Assembly: GCA_902494135.1 (NCBI GenBank)
Contig: CABUSE010000060.1
Span: forward strand, 1-7,854
DNA length: 7,854 bases
Origin: an uncultured Collinsella sp.
Lineage (GTDB): Bacteria > Actinomycetota > Coriobacteriia > Coriobacteriales > Coriobacteriaceae
Reading direction: 5' to 3'
A model generated the notes under the pieces. It did not search any database. It saw only the letters and a program-made list of their open reading frames with translations, and was not told where the DNA came from. The translations under genes were made by a program, and so were the position numbers. Positions 6,491 to 7,854 of the stretch are shown piece after piece (positions within the stretch are counted from its first letter, which is position 1; every line of letters starts with the position of its first letter).

Positions 6491-7225
6491 GTGTCAGCTG
6501 AAAAGACGCCGTGTATCTCGGCTATCGATACGACGAACTTTGCGCGCCAGATCGTGCTCGACTTTGAGTTCGCTCCGGTGCCAAGACAGCGCCAGCGCCG
6601 CGGGCTGCGCAACGAGATTATCGAGATCGGCGCCGTCAAGCTCGATTACCGCGGCAACGTGATGGGCGAGTTCTCGCAGTTTGTGCAGACGGAATATGCC
6701 GAAGGTGTTGCGTATCCCGTCCGCGAGCTCACGGGGATATCGGCCGTGGACACTGCGATGGCCGATCCGCTCTACGTGGTGATTAAAAGGCTCGGCGATT
6801 GGATCGGTCGCTACTCCGCTCAGGTGGTTTGCTGGAGCGGGGCGGACCGCCGACAGCTTTTGACCGAGTGCCAGGCAAAGCGCATCGACCTTTCCTCATT
6901 TCCTACGGACTGGGCCGACTTGCAGGCGTTTTACACCTCGATCATGGACGTTGGCAGCCATGGGCACGTCTCGTTGGGCGACGCGGCGACGTGGTTTGGT
7001 ATCGAGTTTGACGAGTCGACGGGCCATGCCCACAGCGCCCTAGCCGATGCGCGCGTGACCGCCAAGCTGCTCAAGCAGATGATGGACGGGGACTATCATG
7101 TGAGTCCGCACGCCCAGGAGATCCGCCAGCGGTGGGGGATGGGCGAGCGAGCTCAGACGCACCTTTCTAGCAAGTGCCCCGAGCTGGGTGACTTGCTGCT
7201 GAAGCTGAAGGCGGAGGGGAGGTAG
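6491..7225 (+). CDS. Stand-alone DEDDh 3'-5' exonuclease (RNase T / DnaQ-epsilon / KapD-like fold)
   Basis: This 244-residue protein has all five DEDDh metal and catalytic residues in order: D24 and E26 in VLDFEF, D119 in CWSGADRRQLL, and H181 and D186 in GHAHSALADA. ELTGI sits where the family has its conserved ExoII-preceding segment. The domain spans about residues 20-195, followed by a roughly 50-residue charged tail of unknown role. No helicase, polymerase or GIY-YIG domain is attached, so it is a free-standing exonuclease, cytoplasmic, acting on RNA or DNA 3' ends; the substrate cannot be decided. The GTG start is well supported: an in-frame TGA at 6470 limits upstream choices, AGAAAGG lies eight bases before it, and no start between it and the DFEF motif has a better ribosome site. 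The gene is monocistronic here and converges on the minus-strand gene. Confidence 0.87.
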   Translation: MSAEKTPCISAIDTTNFARQIVLDFEFAPVPRQRQRRGLRNEIIEIGAVKLDYRGNVMGEFSQFVQTEYAEGVAYPVRELTGISAVDTAMADPLYVVIKRLGDWIGRYSAQVVCWSGADRRQLLTECQAKRIDLSSFPTDWADLQAFYTSIMDVGSHGHVSLGDAATWFGIEFDESTGHAHSALADARVTAKLLKQMMDGDYHVSPHAQEIRQRWGMGERAQTHLSSKCPELGDLLLKLKAEGR

Positions 7226-7250
7226 GCCTTTTGAGAACGCCATTCGGTTT

Positions 7251-7286
7251 GGCATGGCGGAGCTGTAAGCGCGGCTCCACCATGCT
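7251..7286. terminator. Hairpin between convergent genes, probable bidirectional terminator
   Basis: GGCATGG-C-GGAGC (7251-7263) pairs with GCTCC-A-CCATGCT (7274-7286) around a ten-base loop, with one C/A mismatch. It lies 25 bases after the exonuclease stop and 49 bases from the end of the minus-strand gene. The T-tract is poor (TGTTTG on the + side), so termination efficiency is uncertain. Confidence 0.5.
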
Positions 7287-7335
7287 GTTTGAATCAAAGC
7301 GTCAACCAGTATGACGAGCTGCCTGGTCTGTCTGC

Positions 7336-7758
7336 CTACACCATCGCAATCCCGCGCACGGCACTCAGCAGCTCGTGCTCCCTCTGGCTCCATTGGCGCA
7401 GCTCGGCCGCGCGCACGGCGCCGCGGCACAGGTCCAGGAATGCCTCGGCTCCCTCGCAGAAGCACTCGCGGGCAAAGGCGCCGGATCCGTCCGCAACGCA
7501 CGCGCCGTCAGCGAAGAGCTTCCAGCTGGACGGCTCGCGCGAGTCGTCTCCGAGCAGCTTGATCTGCAGTACGTGCGGGTTGCCGGCAGCACAGAGCTCT
7601 TCCTCGAGCTTCTGTACCGTAAAGCGCATCTGGTGGGAGAGGCTGCTCTTGACCATGGCCGAGGCATAGCCGCTCGGCCCGTCCAAAAGATGCATTCGTT
7701 TTGGCTTGACGACCAGGTTGTGGAAACTGCGCTCGCTGCGCACGGAGAAATTGTCCAT
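7336..7758 (-). CDS. Unrecognised soluble protein, 140 residues
   Basis: I do not recognise this protein. It opens MDNFSVRSERSF and is mixed-charge and soluble-looking, with no signal peptide or membrane helix. Six cysteines are scattered in the second half without a metal-binding spacing. A likely beta-strand segment (VLQIKLLGDD, then SWKLFADGACVADG) precedes a helical C-terminus (AEAFLDLCRGAVRAAELRQW and on). The start at 7758 is chosen because AAAGGAG lies five bases upstream, the best ribosome site in the window. In-frame GTG (7791) and ATG (7773) lie further up, and the frame stays open to the right edge, so a longer protein starting outside the window cannot be excluded. It faces the exonuclease gene convergently; no functional link is evident. 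Confidence 0.6.
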   Translation of the reverse strand: MDNFSVRSERSFHNLVVKPKRMHLLDGPSGYASAMVKSSLSHQMRFTVQKLEEELCAAGNPHVLQIKLLGDDSREPSSWKLFADGACVADGSGAFARECFCEGAEAFLDLCRGAVRAAELRQWSQREHELLSAVRGIAMV

Positions 7759-7763
7759 ACGGA

Positions 7764-7770
7764 CTCCTTT
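7764..7770 (-). promoter_or_regulatory. Strong ribosome binding site for the minus-strand gene
   Basis: Read on the minus strand, AAAGGAG is followed by TCCGT and ATG (7758). It decides between this start and the in-frame GTG 33 bases upstream. Confidence 0.65.
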
Positions 7771-7854
7771 CATCGATGTTGGCAGGGCCACCGTGCCTCT
7801 TGGCCGGTTGGCGTCGGGATCGTGGAGCCAACTCTCTACCCCGACTCTGGATAA

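Noticed and set aside
7375..7854. A 159-codon + strand frame at the right end
   Set aside because: It is antisense to the minus-strand gene, which has a much better ribosome site, and it shows no recognisable domain.

Overview
The window is a GC-rich bacterial segment. Its AAG/GAG/CTC-heavy codon use and its gene content (a YgfK/selenium-hydroxylase cluster, a DUF4143-type ATPase with upstream repeats, short intergenic gaps) suggest an anaerobic gut actinobacterium of the Coriobacteriia, possibly Collinsella-like. That placement is an inference; no rRNA or other strong taxonomic marker is present.

Region 1 (1-4424, + strand) is one tight transcription unit entering from the left edge. It holds the C-terminal 380 residues of a YgfK-like flavin/NAD(P)H oxidoreductase with two C-terminal iron-sulfur motifs, then (11-base gap) a small soluble RnfB-like polyferredoxin with four CxxCxxCxxxCP motifs, then (12-base gap) a fused [2Fe-2S]/molybdopterin hydroxylase of the xanthine dehydrogenase family. 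YgfK and this kind of fused hydroxylase are the established markers of selenium-dependent molybdenum hydroxylase loci, linked to anaerobic purine catabolism. No FAD subunit of the XDH type is visible, so the likely electron route is substrate, Mo centre, two [2Fe-2S] clusters, polyferredoxin, YgfK flavoprotein, NAD(P). A strong intrinsic terminator at 4494-4529 closes the unit.

Region 2 (4530-6035) is a self-contained module: a tandem array with an exact 23-base period (five units, 4606-4720) ends 19 bases before a GTG-started ATPase. The ATPase has an N-terminal Walker A/B domain and a C-terminal DUF4143/PD-(D/E)xK-like domain. The array looks like an iteron or operator set for this gene.

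Region 3 (6036-6490) has no convincing conventional gene. It carries an inverted repeat over a sigma70-like promoter, then a structured stretch ending in an intrinsic terminator (6281-6328). Together these resemble a small-RNA gene of about 215 bases. A 47-codon hydrophobic open frame lies antisense to it, and a 29-aa frame lies on the sense strand. A leader with overlapping small hairpins follows.

Region 4 (6491-7854) has a stand-alone DEDDh 3'-5' exonuclease (+ strand) converging across a hairpin terminator on an unrecognised 140-residue soluble protein gene (- strand). The reading frame of the latter stays open to the right edge of the window.
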